Notes: a model not told the origin generated them from the sequence alone. Numbered from the stretch's first letter, positions 22,874 through 36,300 are shown. The stretch: 64,000 bases of DNA from Eudorina sp. 2006-703-Eu-15 (GCA_003117195.1 BDSI01000137.1:181001-245000); one strand, 5' to 3'. Program-made: numbers and translations.

Positions 22874-25334
22874 GGGCAGGACAGGACAGGGCAAGGGCAG
22901 GGCACCCCGCAAAGCGGCGGCCCGCTTCCCTGGTCTTTGAGGGCTGATGGAGTAATGAGTAATGCCGGCGCTGGACCACCCTGCCGCCTTCCGGGGTCTT
23001 GATCACATTCAATGAGTGCGTGCCATATTCGTAGGAGGTGTCGGCGGGGGTTAGTGGAGTAGGTACCCCCTCAAACCCTAAACCCAGAGCCCGCCTGCCG
23101 CCTTCCGGAGCCTGGCGATGGTGGTAACACCTGTAGGGGTCCGGCTGGAGGGGTCGGGGGTCGCGAAGGAGAACAGATGACGCGGCGGCGGCGAGGTGCG
23201 CGCGGCGCGAGCAGCCGGCGGTGCTGCCGGAGGTGCCCTGGCGCGTGGCGTGTTGTGGCTCAACAACTCACGTGCGGGCCGCCGTCAGGTGTGGGAGCTC
23301 TCCGGCGTCGTTTGTGGGGCTCTGTGAGGGGGGGCAGCATTACTTTGGCGATGCCAACATGCCTTGCAAACAATTTTGCGTTGTTTAGTTGCGATGTGTG
23401 GACTATGGGGACGTCGGGGCCGCTTTTTGTGGTTTCGGAGCAGCTGGCGCAAGCAGTTCGGTGCACGCAGTCGGGGGGTTGAGGGGAAAAGCGCCAGAGG
23501 GCGCAGCTCAAGGTGTCCTGGTGGCTAGGGGCGATGGCGCCGGAGGATGGTTGTGCGATGTCGAGATGCTGCTCGAAGCCGCGAGCGACGTGGTGTTGTG
23601 GCCCCTAGTACCCTTCATACCACGGCAGAGGTTGCCGCTGTGATTCGTGCAAGGTGTACGGCGTCTACGGCATCGCTGTACTAGTCGGATTAGTCGAACG
23701 CGTCTGCGGGGAGGAAGATATTTCATTGTCATGGGTGTTCGGCTGTTCGCGATGTGAGATGTATTGTTTTATTGCGAGAGGAGTGAGACGTTACCACTAC
23801 GAGACGTCTTATGAGGGCGACGCCACATGGCCAGTCGCAGGGGAGTTCAGTGGGGGCGGTTAACCGTCGTCGCGGATACGCATTGTCGTTTGAAGCGATC
23901 CTCGCTTTCCTGCAAGGGATCGGCGCTTTCCTGCAAGACTGCGCTTGTCGAGTGTAGGGCTCTGTAATACCTGCCTCCGGAAAGGCGAGACGGCAGCGCT
24001 CGGCGTGTACCGTCCCGTAACTGCGTTCTCAGGGCAGCTGCGCGCCGGGCCGAGGGGGCAAGGAACCGACTTGGAATCACGTCGACGGCTCGTGTGGCGT
24101 CGACTCAATATGTCAGCGTGCCGATGCAACACAACCACCACCACCGCCACCGTACAAACCCCGCCTTCCAAGCTAGAACGCGCGCGTGGCCAAGGGTACC
24201 ACCGAGACGCAGCGCGACCCCTCACCTCCCGGGTCGGACCACAGGTTGCATCCCCCTCAGGTGGAGGGTGGCAGGGCGGCAGCTTCCTGGCGGGTGAAGG
24301 TCAGCTCGCTGGCCCATACACCTAGCGTGATCGACTGATCGACTACCGTACGTTCCTCGGAGAGGGCAGTAAATTATGCACCCTCCATACCCCAACCGCA
24401 GCATACGACCTCGCCAAATACCACCTCGCCGGGAGCAACAAGCGTCACAGGGGGGTGCTCCTGGCTCCAGGCTCGATACGGGGGTCTTTGGAGCGATGGA
24501 GGGGTCACAAAGCCAGCAGAGGACCACGAGGGGCCAGGCACCATTGACTGGGGACAGCGCCCGCGGCGCAACGTAAAAACAAAAACCAAAGGCGGAACCC
24601 GTTGGCTGTTTAATCACACCGCCATCAACACACCTTGCAACGCGCCATCACCACAGCTGCAGCTGCCGCAACGCCACCGAAGACGCCAGCTGCAACCACC
24701 GCCCTGCCGGGGACCCTCGGATCCACGCACTGCAGCGTTGCACACGACCGGGCCGGTCGTCGGCTGTCCGTACGTACAGCTGCCCGTACTGTCCGTACTG
24801 CTGCTCGTCCCGGCGCCACAGGTACGACATCAAAGTGCGACATCACGGCTGTGCCTCCAGAGCGACAGCCGGGGGCCCGTTCTGGATCGCAACCCCCTCC
24901 CAACCTCCCGTTACCTTACACCTCAAACCCTTCACATCCAAATTACACGACAACGGAACGTCATCAGCGTCATCACGCTGGGCCCTCACAGACATGGTTC
25001 TCGCATCTCGACCGCTGCGGGGGCGGGCGCCGCCGCCGCCAGCCGCCCCAATGCGCGATCAGTTCGGGACAGGGGCTCCGCTCCGCACCGACGTCGCGCT
25101 GCTGCGCTCCCGGACGCGGTCCTCGGCTCGGCACTGGCGAGACCGCTGTCGTGACCGCTGACAGTCAGTGTGTGTGTCGTACCTTGTCGTACTGCAACAC
25201 GACTGCCCCATTCGTGCGTGTTACAGGATCTCCACCCCGCCCACACTTTTGCTCGCCATTTGATGCAACCGTCTCTCAACCCCTCCCCTCCCAACCGCCT
25301 CGAACAGCTCCCAACCGAGCGCGCTCCACCCAAT
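22874..25334. other. Convergent spacer, S1-domain gene to F-box gene
   Basis: 2.5 kb between two stop codons facing each other. No gene recognised on either strand; it should contain both 3' UTRs. TTACA (TGTAA on the minus strand) occurs at 25221-25225 and 24916-24920, candidates for the F-box transcript end. Confidence 0.6.
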
Positions 25335-28300
25335 TTACAAACCCCTTCCGCCCCCCGGCGTGGCCCGGCCCGACGCAAGACCCGGCGCAACCGTAGCGGC
25401 ACCCGCCGCCCCAGTCGCGGCCGCGCTCGCCTTCGCGGCGGCCGCGGCCTGCTGCTTCTTCGCCCTCTCCCGCAGCCGCCGCAGCGCCACCGCCACCTCC
25501 ACCGGCAGTCTGTCGCAGCCCGCCATCCGCACCATGACTCCCCCTGGAGCGCCCGCGCTTGCGACGCCGCCGCCCTCCCCGTCACCACCACCGGCACCGG
25601 CTGCAGCCGCCGCCGCGATCTCCGTCGCCTGCGCGGCGCCTGCAACGGCCGCCCGCAATGCGCCCACCGGGTGGCGATCTGGCGCCAGGGGTGGCGGCGG
25701 CGGCGCAGCCGGCTGCGCCGGCGGCGGCGGCGGCCCCTCCCCGTACAGCTGCTGTTGCTGCATGAGCTGCTGCTGCTGGTGGAGCGCCGGCAGGCTCAGG
25801 CGCTGCAGGTGCGGGCAGTTGGAGATGTCCAAGCGCTCCAGGGTGGCCGAGTCCAGCGCCACCTCCTGCAGCCGCGGACAGGAGCGCAGCGCCAGGGTCG
25901 CCAGCGCGGGGCTGGAGCAGCGCAGCGCCACCAGGGACTTGCAGCCGCTGGCGTCCAGGTGCCGCAGCGCGTCGTTGGCTGCCAAGGGGGCCAAGGGGGC
26001 AACGGCGCGGCACACGGGAGGCAGAAGGCGTAAAGCACAAGGCGTAAAGCACAAGGCGGAAAGCGGCGGCTGGGGGCTCGATACATGGAATTATGGATGG
26101 TCGGGGTCTCTCAGTGCGAGCTCCTTTCAAGCCATTCGGTCGGTTGCCCCCCATACTGGCCCCACCAGCGCAGAAGCGCGCACCCGGCCCCCCTGGAGTG
26201 CCCCGGTCTTCACCCGGGTCCTCCTCCTCCTCCTCCTCCTCCTCCTCCCGGCACCTCAGGGCCCCCTAACCTCTGGCACTCTTCCCTCCGGGTTGTAGAC
26301 CACCATGCCATGCCGGTTCTGCCACGATACCTCCAGCTGGCTCGTCTGGTGTCCCCTGGCTGGCCTCTGCCACCCCTGCCCCCCTGCCATCCCTGCCTCT
26401 GTCATCCCAGCCCCCGCCATCCCAGCGCAATTACCTCCCCAAGAGGCCCGCACCTGCGGGTATGTCCGCCACCACCAGCGCGTTGCAGCCGTTGATGTCC
26501 AGGTGGCGCAGCGCGGCGCCGCACTTGGCCAGCAGCGCCGCCAGCCCCGGCCACTCCAGGTGACGGCAGCCGAACAGGTTGAGGTGCTCCAGGCGGCCCA
26601 CCTCCCAGCGCTCCGGGTCGATCTCCATCAGCCTGGACGGGTGTGTTAAAGTGGAAACAGCCCAGACACAAGGGTGTGCTTAGCGAGGAGCCCGCCCGCC
26701 CGCACAAGGGGTGTGTGGTGCGGTAGTGTGTGGTGCGGGCAAGGGTTAGACAGAGTGGGTGCGGCGGTGGGGGTGCGGCGGTGAGAGACACAGGGCCTTG
26801 CTGCCTAGACCAGCAACACGGAACCAGAACTCAGATACAAATGTACGGAAGTAAGACTTGATTATTATGTGCGGAAACAGATATTACATAACATGTATAC
26901 ACGTGACAGGGCCGGATTCGCCCCATGTACAACTGTACGGAGACACGCCGGTCCGCAACACGGGACGCGCCCCTGACGCCGCCCGTCATGGGTCACCTGA
27001 AGCACAGGCTGGCGGTGAGGTGGCGCAGCTGGGGGCAGCGCAGGTGCAGCCGTGTCAGGTGGCGGCAAGTGCCCACGTGCAGCTGCTGCAGCGCCGGCGC
27101 CACGACTGCGGACACACAGCAGCGGCGCCACGCTCGGAACACACATGTCAGCTCGGGCGGGCGGGCGGGTCCCGTTCCTAAACACATTTCAGCTTAACAC
27201 ATTTCAATAAAAATCAAATTCCTTTTTCCTCAGCTTCTCATCACAACGCAACGCAACGCCACAGGCCGTGAAGCCGGCGGCAAGAGGTCGGCTGGATATG
27301 CGGCTGTGGCAGCTGAGGGCATCCTGCACCGTCCCGCGCGCACAGCCCGCCTCCGCGCGCTGCCGGGGTCCTGGGGCCGCTTTCCCTCTCCAGGTCCACT
27401 TCTCCCCTCCCCTCCCCTCCGTCACAGCCCCCCTCCCTCACTGTGGAGCTTGGACAGCGCCTTGCAGTCCCCCAGGTGCAGCTCCGTGAGGGGCGAGGTG
27501 AGCGGCAGCTGCATGATCACCTCGTGCAGGTTGTGGCAGGCGGAGGCGCGCAGCACACACAGGTTGCTCTGCGGGCGCACCCACCACGGGGGACAACGTG
27601 AGGGCGGGTGTTGGTGAATGGGTAGGGGGCACACTGGGGCACACGGGCCGCAACCCTCCGCCTCCCAGTGACGCCCTTGATGCGTAACCACCCCAACAGC
27701 GATGCCCGGTGCCGGTTCGGCTCGCTTCCCGCCAGCCCCATCCCCCTCCCCGCGTCCACACGTCCACACGTCCCCGCGTCCCCACCCACCGTGGCCGGCA
27801 GCACCAGCGCCGCCCGCGTGATGCGGGGGCACCTGGAGAGGTCCAGCTGCAGGAGGCAGGCCTTGGGCAGGGGCGCCGCCAGCAGCGCCCGCACGCCGTC
27901 GGAGGAGATGGCGGCGCAACCTGCGGGACGGACGGGCGGATAGGCATGACCCGGCCGATAGATGGGCCTCCGAGGGTCGCGAATCGGGAGGGATGACGGG
28001 CGGCTGCGGATTCGTTGCCTGGAGCCAGTCCATCGGTCGGGCGGGACCTCCCCAAGCCCGATCCCGACCACGTCGCGGCCCCGCGTCTGGTCCTCACGGG
28101 TTCAGGCTGATAAACGGGCCTCCGAGGGTCGGGGGGGAACTAGGGGCGGCTGCGGATTCGTCCGGGCTTCCGGTCTCCCTGACCCCGTCACGACCACACA
28201 CCGAGGTTTGAATGTAGTTGGCTTCATTTTTTTTACCCCTGGCTGGCCCCAAGGCGCCGGCCGCACGCCTGGATACGCGAATCTGGGAATCGGCGAGGAT

Positions 28301-31300
28301 GTCAGTACAGTGGAGCGACAGCACCAAAGGACTCAATGATACGGCATCACGCACCTGACAGGTTGATGCTCATAAGGCCCCGGCCACTGTCCTTCTTAGT
28401 GGCGGAGGTGGCGGCGCGGGCCAGCCAACCGTTGTGGCTGATGCTGGCGGAGCCGCCGGTACGGAAAAACGGCGACGCGCCCATGACGGGGCTGGTGCCG
28501 TACAGCCAGCTCTTGGCCCCGGAGCCGACCACCGCCGCTGCGGGGCTGGTGCCGTACAGCCATGGGCTGCCGGCGCCACCCCTGGCAGCGCCGTACGACG
28601 AGCCCATGAGGCCGCCCGCGGCGGGGGATGTGCCGTACAGCGGCGTCGTGGAGGCACTGTCGCTGCCGCGGGGGCCACCGCCGCGGCGGGCGCCTGCAGG
28701 CGTGGCGGCGGATGCCGCCGCCGCCGCTGCTGGCGCCGCCGATCCGGCATCCCGGGCCCCACCGCCGGGCCCAACCGCTGTGGCCGAAGAGAGGGCTAGC
28801 CCCGCCTCAAAGACACTCCGCAGGGCGCTCGACGACGATGGCGACATTCCCCCCGCCGCCGCCTCCTCCTCCTCCCCGCCGCCTCGCCCAGCCCCAGGAG
28901 CACCCCGGCGCCCCTCCTCGGTCCCCTCCGCTTCATCGTCACTGCTGGTGCTGCTGCCAATGCCGGGATCGCCGCCGCGTCGGACGCGCCCGACGTCGTC
29001 ATCCTCCGGCTCCTCGTCGTCGTCGTCGTCGCTGCGGCCCGCGAGGTCATCGGCGAGCTGCCCATCCGGCGCTTCGCCGCGGCCTGGCAGCTGCTGCCCG
29101 GCCTGCCCCTGCCGCGCCGGCGGCCCCCTGGGCGCCGACGGTCCCCCCTCGAACTCGAACTGCAGCTCCTCGTCGTTGTCGACATCGACACCGCCGCCGC
29201 CCTCGCCCTCGTCGCCTCCGCCGCTGCTCCGCTGGTTGTACCCCGTGGTGGCCACGGGCTGCCTGGGGTTGGGCGGCGGCGTAGCGGCGGCAGCGACCGC
29301 TGGAGCCGCCGCCGCTGTCTCGCCGTAGCCGCCGTCGTCATCGTCCGATGACGAGTCGCCCTGCAACCATAGGGCCCCGAACCCACGCGCGCGTGTTCAC
29401 CTTGTGTATCAGTACCTAGTGAACTGACGGATATGGAACGGAGATGTGTGTGTGTGTGCCGAACTATGGCGCGGCTGATGCACGGCACGGCGTTGCACGG
29501 CGGATGCACGGCACGGCCCAGGAAGTACTCCAGGACGTCACGGCAGCGACCGCCGAGGGCCCGCACGGGTGTCCTCGTGCGGCAGGTCCCCGCGTGAATG
29601 GATGCATCTCACGACCACCGCGTGTGGCAGATGTGGCAGATGTGGCAGATGAGGCAGATGTGGCAGATGAGGCAGATGTGGCAGGCATAGGGCGGCGCCC
29701 CTCACCTCCGGCGCCAGGCGCTGGTACTTGGACAGCGCCACAAGCGCTGCAGGTACAAGCGCGAACAGCAGAACCAGCGCGGCGGGGGCGAGACAGCATC
29801 AGCATTTCGCAGCGGGAAACTGGGGTAAACACTGACGAAACCCGGACACTCGTGCGGCCGTTCGAATGTTCCGTTCCTTCCGCCCTTGGTCAGTCGGGGT
29901 CAGTGCAGCACCCGGGTCAGTGGTCGCGACCGCCCCGCAGAACAACCCGCTGCAGGGGGGACCCGCCCATGTTTCCGGGGCTTGCATGAGAGAGCACCGC
30001 CCGCACACGGCACACCCAGATGACAGGGCGGTCCCTGCCAGGCGCCAGCTTTTGTGTGCCTGTTGAAGGCGCTGCTGCGGCCCCCACGCCCCGCCGGTGC
30101 TACCCCTCCACGCTTCACACGTTACCATGTGCCGCGGCTCGCCGGCCGCCCACCCGCCCTCATCTCCCACGCACAAACCATCCACCCACCCAGCACCAGC
30201 AAAAGACATTCAAACATTCCCGCGCACGTCCAGAACCATCCGCCCACCTGCATCAGTGATGCCCACGCAATCCGTCAGGTCGACCTCCCTGCAGGGCGGG
30301 GCAGGCGGAACACGAGGGCAGGGAGGGGAGGGAGGGGCCGCGTGCGCGGGGTTGGATCAACCTCCCGGCAGGGTGGGGCAGGTACACGGCGGAAGAGGAG
30401 GGCATGGGGTTTGGGCCCCCCAAGGCGAGCAGGCATGCAACGGCCAGACACGTTGGCATGAGTCGCCATTAGGCACCAGGAGGAAGTCGGTCGTGTCGGA
30501 GGAGATGCACGGGGCCGTGATGCGATGCCCTGGACCTTCCACCATTCGGCCACTGCTGGGCCGGACCATCCTAGACCAGGTCCCATTTCCCTGCGCACCC
30601 GAGGTGGACCCCCTGTTGCGCGGCCGGATCGCAGACCTTGGGGTCGCGGCCTACTGTTGCGGCCTTGGGGTCGCGGCCTACGGCCCTGAGGGGTCACCTT
30701 GGGGCCGCGGCCTACTGTCGCTCTGCCCTGAGTCCCACTGCCCTGCGGTCCTCCCTCGCACCGCCGGCAGCCGCCACTACCCTCAACCACAAAATGCCCC
30801 TGCAGCCTTGCGCCGCCGCCGCCGCCCCCCAGTCCCTCGCCATACGCCCGGTGGCGCCCGTCGGATCCCTTTGCAACTAGCCCCCGGAGCCGCAGAGCGC
30901 CCCTCTGGGCCCTCCCCTCCCCACTCGCAGCCCGCACCCCACGGCACCGGGCGCCCCCAACTGCTCCTCACCTCCCAACCCACCACCCGCCACCCGACAT
31001 CGACCCCACTCACGCACTTGAGGTGCTGCATCGTGTGGCACACCGACATGACGTGTCCGTCCGACAGCCAGCGGCAGCCCTTGAAGCTGAGCGCCTCCAC
31101 CGGCACCGCCCGCCGCTCGCTACGGCTGCCCGTCGACAGCGCCACCACCAGCGCCGTGAAGTCCGTGTCGGAGAGCGGCGTGGAGGCCCACTGCCGCAGG
31201 CTCACGGACCGGGCGTTCGGGTGGCCCGCCACCATGGCCATGATGCCGTGCATGCCCAGGCCTGCGTCCACGCGCGTTTCGGGCAGCGGCACGTACGCAC

Positions 31301-32676
31301 GTTGGGAAGGGGTCAGTCACGGAGTGAATATTTATGGTCTCTTCTGGGTTGCTGGTAGCGGCCTGAGGTGCGTGCGGGCGCGAGCGGCGATGCTGAGCTG
31401 GCGGCAATTCACTTTCGGCGCAGAACGTGTGGATGAAGCGGTGCGAGCGAGAGGTAAAAGGACCGCGGGTGCAAGCTGCGTCAACCAGCGTCGACCTTCG
31501 CGTGGACGACACCCGACAGGAAGGACCCCGGACCCAGGACAGGAACTTCCATCCTGGGCGCCAGCGCAGCTCTTCAGGGCGGCCGCCCGCTCCATTGCCC
31601 CGCCCGCGCCCCTGTCGATATCACCTGTGGGGATCTGCAGCTGGCGCAGGTTGGTCCGGAGGGACCGGGCGGGACCCGCAAAGTCCGCGCAGGTGCGCGC
31701 CACCCGCGCCAGGTCGCGGGAGTTGAGGAAGGCAAACACGTGGCGCTTCAGGTCATCCGGCAGCAGGTCCCAGTAGCACACGCCCGGCGCGGCGTCGGCG
31801 CCCGAGGCCTCCAAGGTCGCAGCGTCGCCGCCGACCTGCTCCGTGCTGCGCTCCGCTGCGTTGTTGCCACCGTTGCCTGCATGGCAGGGGCCGGAAGGGG
31901 ACCAGGGGAGCCCGTGTTAGGGAAGATGTTACACCCGTCAATTGAAGCAGACGCCGCGACGGAAGTGACGCGACAACACCACGGCACTACAAGTTGATCC
32001 GATCGATTGAACGGGTCAGTAAATTAGGGTTTGGTGCGTTGCGAGCTCAACAAGGCGCGCTCGCCCCAGGTAAGCGGGCTGCCCATGCCACCTGCGGGCA
32101 CCAAGTGCTGCCAGAAGACGTAATGAACCGGAAGCTCCGCTGCCAAGCATGTTGCCCCACACACGAGAAGGCGTTGGTAAACAACGTGGGGCTGGCCACG
32201 TGGTTGAGCATTGCAAAATGGGCAGCAGAAATTGCCGGCGACGGCATGCATCCCGGCAGCTGCAAGGACGCACCTGTCGAGGCCGAGGCCCCGTCTCCTG
32301 CACTCGCCGCTACCTCCAGCAAGCGCTCCATGGCCAGATCAAACTTGCTGTTACATCCGATATATACGCTCTCAACGACCTCGCGATCCAGGGATCCGCC
32401 GAAGAGCTCTAGCAAGTTAATCATGTCCGACGTGGCTTGGGGCGACGCGTACTCATGCATTCCACCCAGATCGCGCTGATGAAGCGGGACGGGCATATCT
32501 GCAGCAAGCGAGAAGGCAGCGCTTCCATGCCGTGCGGCCCGGCCACCTGTGTGTCGCTTCTGCATCTCCGCCTCCTCCAGCTCAAGTTCTTCTTCGAACG
32601 CATCTCGAGCATTAGCATTTGATAGGTTGTATGTTATCGTCTGCTGACGGCGGGATTTGTTGCTTCTAGGCGGCAT
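25335..32676 (-). CDS. CUE + F-box + leucine-rich-repeat protein (FBXL15/SLOMO-like)
   Basis: Likely substrate adaptor of an SCF ubiquitin ligase. Eleven minus-strand exons: 32676-32274, 31876-31625, 31261-31018, 30288-30248, 29746-29706, 29360-28355, 27920-27790, 27568-27442, 27105-26997, 26632-26454 and 25978-25335, giving 3177 nt and 1058 aa. Residues about 83-122 (SDMINLLELFGGSLDREVVE, then KFDLAMERLLEV) look like a CUE/UBA-type ubiquitin-binding fold. Residues about 170-212 are an F-box (WDLLPDDLKRHVFAFLNSRD). Cys-containing LRRs follow (EVDLTDCVGITDA; LLQLDLSRCPRITRAAL; LTELHLGDCKALSKL; LRHLDASGCKSLVAL). The 1006-nt sixth exon is a low-complexity acidic and Ala/Gly-rich insert with three LYGTSP motifs, placed between LRRs. 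The LRR order resembles plant SLOW MOTION (F-box/LRR 15); orthology is inferred. It shares a 653-bp upstream region with the Sec14-like gene. Confidence 0.85.
28489..28640 (-). repeat. Three LYGTSP repeats in the F-box protein insert
   Basis: Within exon 6 of the F-box gene the hexapeptide LYGTSP occurs three times (near 28640, 28560 and 28505, reading down the minus strand). It is preceded by Pro once and Trp twice and spaced about 22-26 residues apart. The surrounding sequence is Ala/Gly/Ser-rich. Confidence 0.85.
29622..29684. repeat. 9-bp minisatellite in an F-box gene intron
   Basis: About seven tandem copies of a nonamer of the form ATGTGGCAG/ATGAGGCAG, in the intron between exons 5 and 6 of the minus-strand gene. 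Confidence 0.85.
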
Positions 32677-33329
32677 ACTGATAAAGTCAGCTTTTGAATA
32701 GCCCTAATGGAGCTACTTCAGAAGCACTAATGTACGTAAGCGCATATGTCGCAGAATGCGTCCTGATTGCATTTATGCCGCAATTGTCCTATCCTGCCGA
32801 ATATTTTATTTTCAAGTTTGTCTCCGTCGTACGGATACCTGGTACTCCTTCGCAATCCCGGGTTGAGTACTTCAGTTCTATGCAGCTATTGCCAGGCATG
32901 CTATCATAACAATGGGCCGCCTGGTGTAACTCGGGGCTAACTGAACGCGCTTTAACGGCAACTTTCTCCGTGGTTGGCATCACTACACTATCGGCAAATC
33001 CGGGCTCTAATTCGGTCACGATGCTTTGCTCGAGCGCATGGGAGTGTTCAACACTATATTTTACAAAGCAAGGGCTTATGACAGCACCGGTACTGTTAGG
33101 CGTCAACCGTGCCGAATCCTCTACCTCTTAAGCCTTTACAAACCCGATTGGCATTACTGCTTTTATATACTATCATTTTATGTAAGCTTCGTCCTTACAA
33201 CGGTCGCTGTGCACATACCTTATTTTGCAATTCGAGATACAGCAAATCATTACCTGTGGGGCTTGATACGACGGCCTTTGGACGGAACACAACGCTGCGC
33301 GAAACCACGTCGGTTGGAGTTGTGGGAGT
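32677..33329. promoter_or_regulatory. Shared divergent promoter region (F-box gene / Sec14-like gene)
   Basis: 653 bases separate the two divergent start codons, so both promoters and 5' UTRs must lie here unless undetected 5' non-coding exons exist. It is more AT-rich than the flanking exons. A TATATA-containing stretch at about 33163-33170 lies about 165 bases before the Sec14-like ATG. No other element was recognised. Confidence 0.5.
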
Positions 33330-36300
33330 ATGGGAGAGCAGGATGAGGCACAGCCTTACCCCGCGCGCACCAGTGGTTACGTCGATTGCCTGAACGCGTC
33401 GCAAGAGGATGCGCTAGCAGAACTCTGCAAGAAGCTGCCGGCGGCGTTTGAGGGGCTGGCTACTGAGCATGTGAGTTTGGTTGGCAGCGAGCGATGCCAT
33501 CTGCGATGCGTACATGCATTTCCTTAGGCTGCGGGAGCGAGGCTACTCATTGGGATGGCGACTGCTCCTTTCCGCTGCGGCACGCCATACTCGCTGATGG
33601 TTACTGGTTTAGAAGATAGATTAGTCAAGCCTGCTCGATGCTCTGCGGCGAATGCGCAAACGGGTGCTGGTCATTGTACCTAACTTGATGCAGAGACCAA
33701 TTGAGCCCAGTTCGCAACCCAACCCCGGACACCTTCGTGGCCGCACCAGGCGTCTGTAGCGGGTTTGCTAGGTTTACCTTGTACTCACTTATCTCTCTCC
33801 AGCCCTGGCCTGGCCCTAGAAATACGGTGACCAGCTACTTTCATCCGTCGTGCATCATTTTCCTGCTCCACCGGGGTCGCTGAAGCCTACTGCCGCGCGT
33901 GCAGCAGTGCCCTGCGCCTGACCTTCACCTACCGGTCCCTCCCCCGCGCAATCGCCGCCCAGCTGACGCTGTGGGGCGTCTCGCTAGCGGACCTCGCGGA
34001 CACCGCCTCCCAGCAACAGCTAGATGTGGATCGCCAGAAGGCAGCCAAGCAGCCCGATACGCAGGACGCGGCGGCGAGTGACATGAAGCAGGATAAGCCG
34101 GCTCAGCACGAGGACAAATCCAGGGACCTGAGCGGCTTCAATGGACCCGGGCGCGCGCAGCGGGTTGTGCTGCTCAAGTTCCTGCGGGCACGGCAGTTCA
34201 ACGTGCAGGCGGCGCTCGCTATGCTGGTCAACTGCCTCAAGGTGTGCGTGATCGTCATGACGGCGATGATGATGAGGGGCCCGCAATGCAGTGGCCCCAG
34301 CGTGCCGCAAGTCGTAACTACTAACTTGTACCACGAGCGTGGTGGAGGCCGAGTCAATCAGGATACCTCGGTGGCAGTCAAGGGCCTCCTCGTTACCACC
34401 ACACCCTGGCAGGCAAAGTTGCGTCACACCGCGCGGGGCCGGTACCACAAGCACACACGAATTCCACCCCGGACCCGCGTTACTAGGAAACCATCCCGTT
34501 CATGGGAACCAGCCGTTGTGAAGTGTTGAGTCCACTCAGGGTGGCGCATTGGCAACACAGGCGCGCCTACCAGCGAATTACCTCCTGCAGGCCCCCTTCC
34601 CGGCAATGGCCTGCTCAGTCATTGCTAGCCACTGGAGGGGGGGCTTGAGGGTGCCGCCCTTCTCAGGTACCGGTCCGGCAGGTCCAGCCGCGCAGTTGAC
34701 GCTCTGAGCACCTGGGCCCTGCTTGAATGTTCGCGGATCGCGTCGCTCAGAGCACCGATGCTGCTTGCTTGTCGCCGCGCTGCAGTGGCGACGGGACTTC
34801 GACGTGGCGGGCTTGGCGCTGGAGACGTTTCCGCAGCAGCTGGGCGCTGCGGGACAGCTGTCGGGCCGTGACCGGGCGGGAAACCCAGGTGCGGGCGGGG
34901 GGGGCCAGGCTGTTGCCGGGAGCTGACCACAGGCCAGAGAGCGCTGCCCCGAGAGGTTGCGGCGGATGGTGGTGGATGGGGTCTACGGAGGCGAGTGCCA
35001 GGGTTTGGAAACAAGGCGTGAATAGGTCTGGCCACGTACGATTGGGGAGGGGTCCAGGTCGTCAATAGGATGCGACCGGCCGTCGGTTGGGGCCCTGGCT
35101 TGGGATGCAAACAAGGGTCGAACAGCGCAACGGGTTGCTGGGCACCACAAGCACTGCGCCAGGGTGTGCCGTCCTCGCTTCTCTGTGATAGCGGCAAGCT
35201 TTACGCGGCGGCGACGTTGGTATTTGGTCCACTCCCAATACCACACCATCGCGCAACGTGGCTCCTAGCCCCCGTCATGAGCTTGGTGTAAAGGTGGGAA
35301 CCATTCATCGTGCCATGCAAGTTGGATACCCACGGTTCAGCGCATCGTTTGTCTGCAACGCATGAGGGTCCCACATGCGCATATGATCAGGCCGTGAACA
35401 CATGAAGCTTGGTTGTCGCTGCAGCTTCCTTGGCCGCGCGTTCCCGTCTTTGACCGCCACCGCGTCCTGTGACCCTCGGTGCCGGCCTGTCTGGACACCC
35501 CTGGACACCCCAGTGACGTACAACTACTATGGCGCTGACCTGGACCTGGAATCAGTGTTTGGCAGCCCCGGCGGCGTGGCCACTTTCGTCAGGTGGCGGG
35601 TGAAGCTGATGGAGCAGGCCGTGGGGCTGCTGAACTTTGAGTGTGGCGTGGAGCACGTGACGCAGGTGGGTGCTGGGTGGGTGTCCCGCCAGGGGCCCAG
35701 CGCGCGGGGGCAGGCAGCGGGGTCGGTCGGCGCTGATGTTCTGCCCGCTGGGTCGGTCGGCGCTGGTGGCGACGGCAGGGGTCGATGCTGATGGGGGAAT
35801 GAGCGCCAGGCTACCACGCTGGGCAGGGGCAGTTGCGTGTGGCATGCGGGCTTTTCTGGAATGTCACATCATTCCGGCCTACCGCATAACACGATCACCC
35901 TAGACCTCAAACGCAGGGATTACTCTGCAAGCGCCGACAGAGGAAACCTGTGAACGCCCAGGGCATTGGTGCAATAAGCGCCGAATGTACCAAGTTTAAA
36001 AAAGGAAAAAGCAGGGAGATTAAAATTTGTAACAAGCCTTTCTGATGTTGTCTTTTGATTGATGGGGCTGCTCCCTAACTGCCTAGTGGCTGCAGAGCGC
36101 CACAGGGGCTGCGCCTACCCGCCCCCGTCTGTTGCGTTCCCGATCCTTCATGCGCCATGTGCCACGTAGCTTGACCCGCTGTGTGACACCAGCCTGGCCC
36201 GGTGTGTATGAGGTCAGCCTGGCCCGGTGTATGAGGCCAGCTTGGCCCCGTGTATGCCCTTTCGCTGATGCTTCTGGGACGTCCGTCATTGCAATTGCCC

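Noticed and set aside
23070..23085. Telomere-like AAACCCTAAACCC
   Set aside because: Only about two units; too short to call interstitial telomeric sequence.
28336..29328. Plus-strand open frame of 330 codons
   Set aside because: Mirror of the large acidic/Ala-rich exon of the F-box gene; composition explains the open frame.
30357..30569. Possible extra LRR exon of the F-box gene around 30460-30550 (HRITAPCISSDTTDFLL)
   Set aside because: Direct splicing of 31018 to 30288 restores phase and gives a smooth LRR (HLKEVDLTDC). Including the extra segment breaks the frame.
30097..31776. Plus-strand open frame of 559 codons
   Set aside because: It is antisense to exons and introns of the F-box gene, is low-complexity Pro/Arg-rich, crosses clear splice signals of the opposite strand, and matches no family. 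Long antisense frames are expected in GC-rich DNA.
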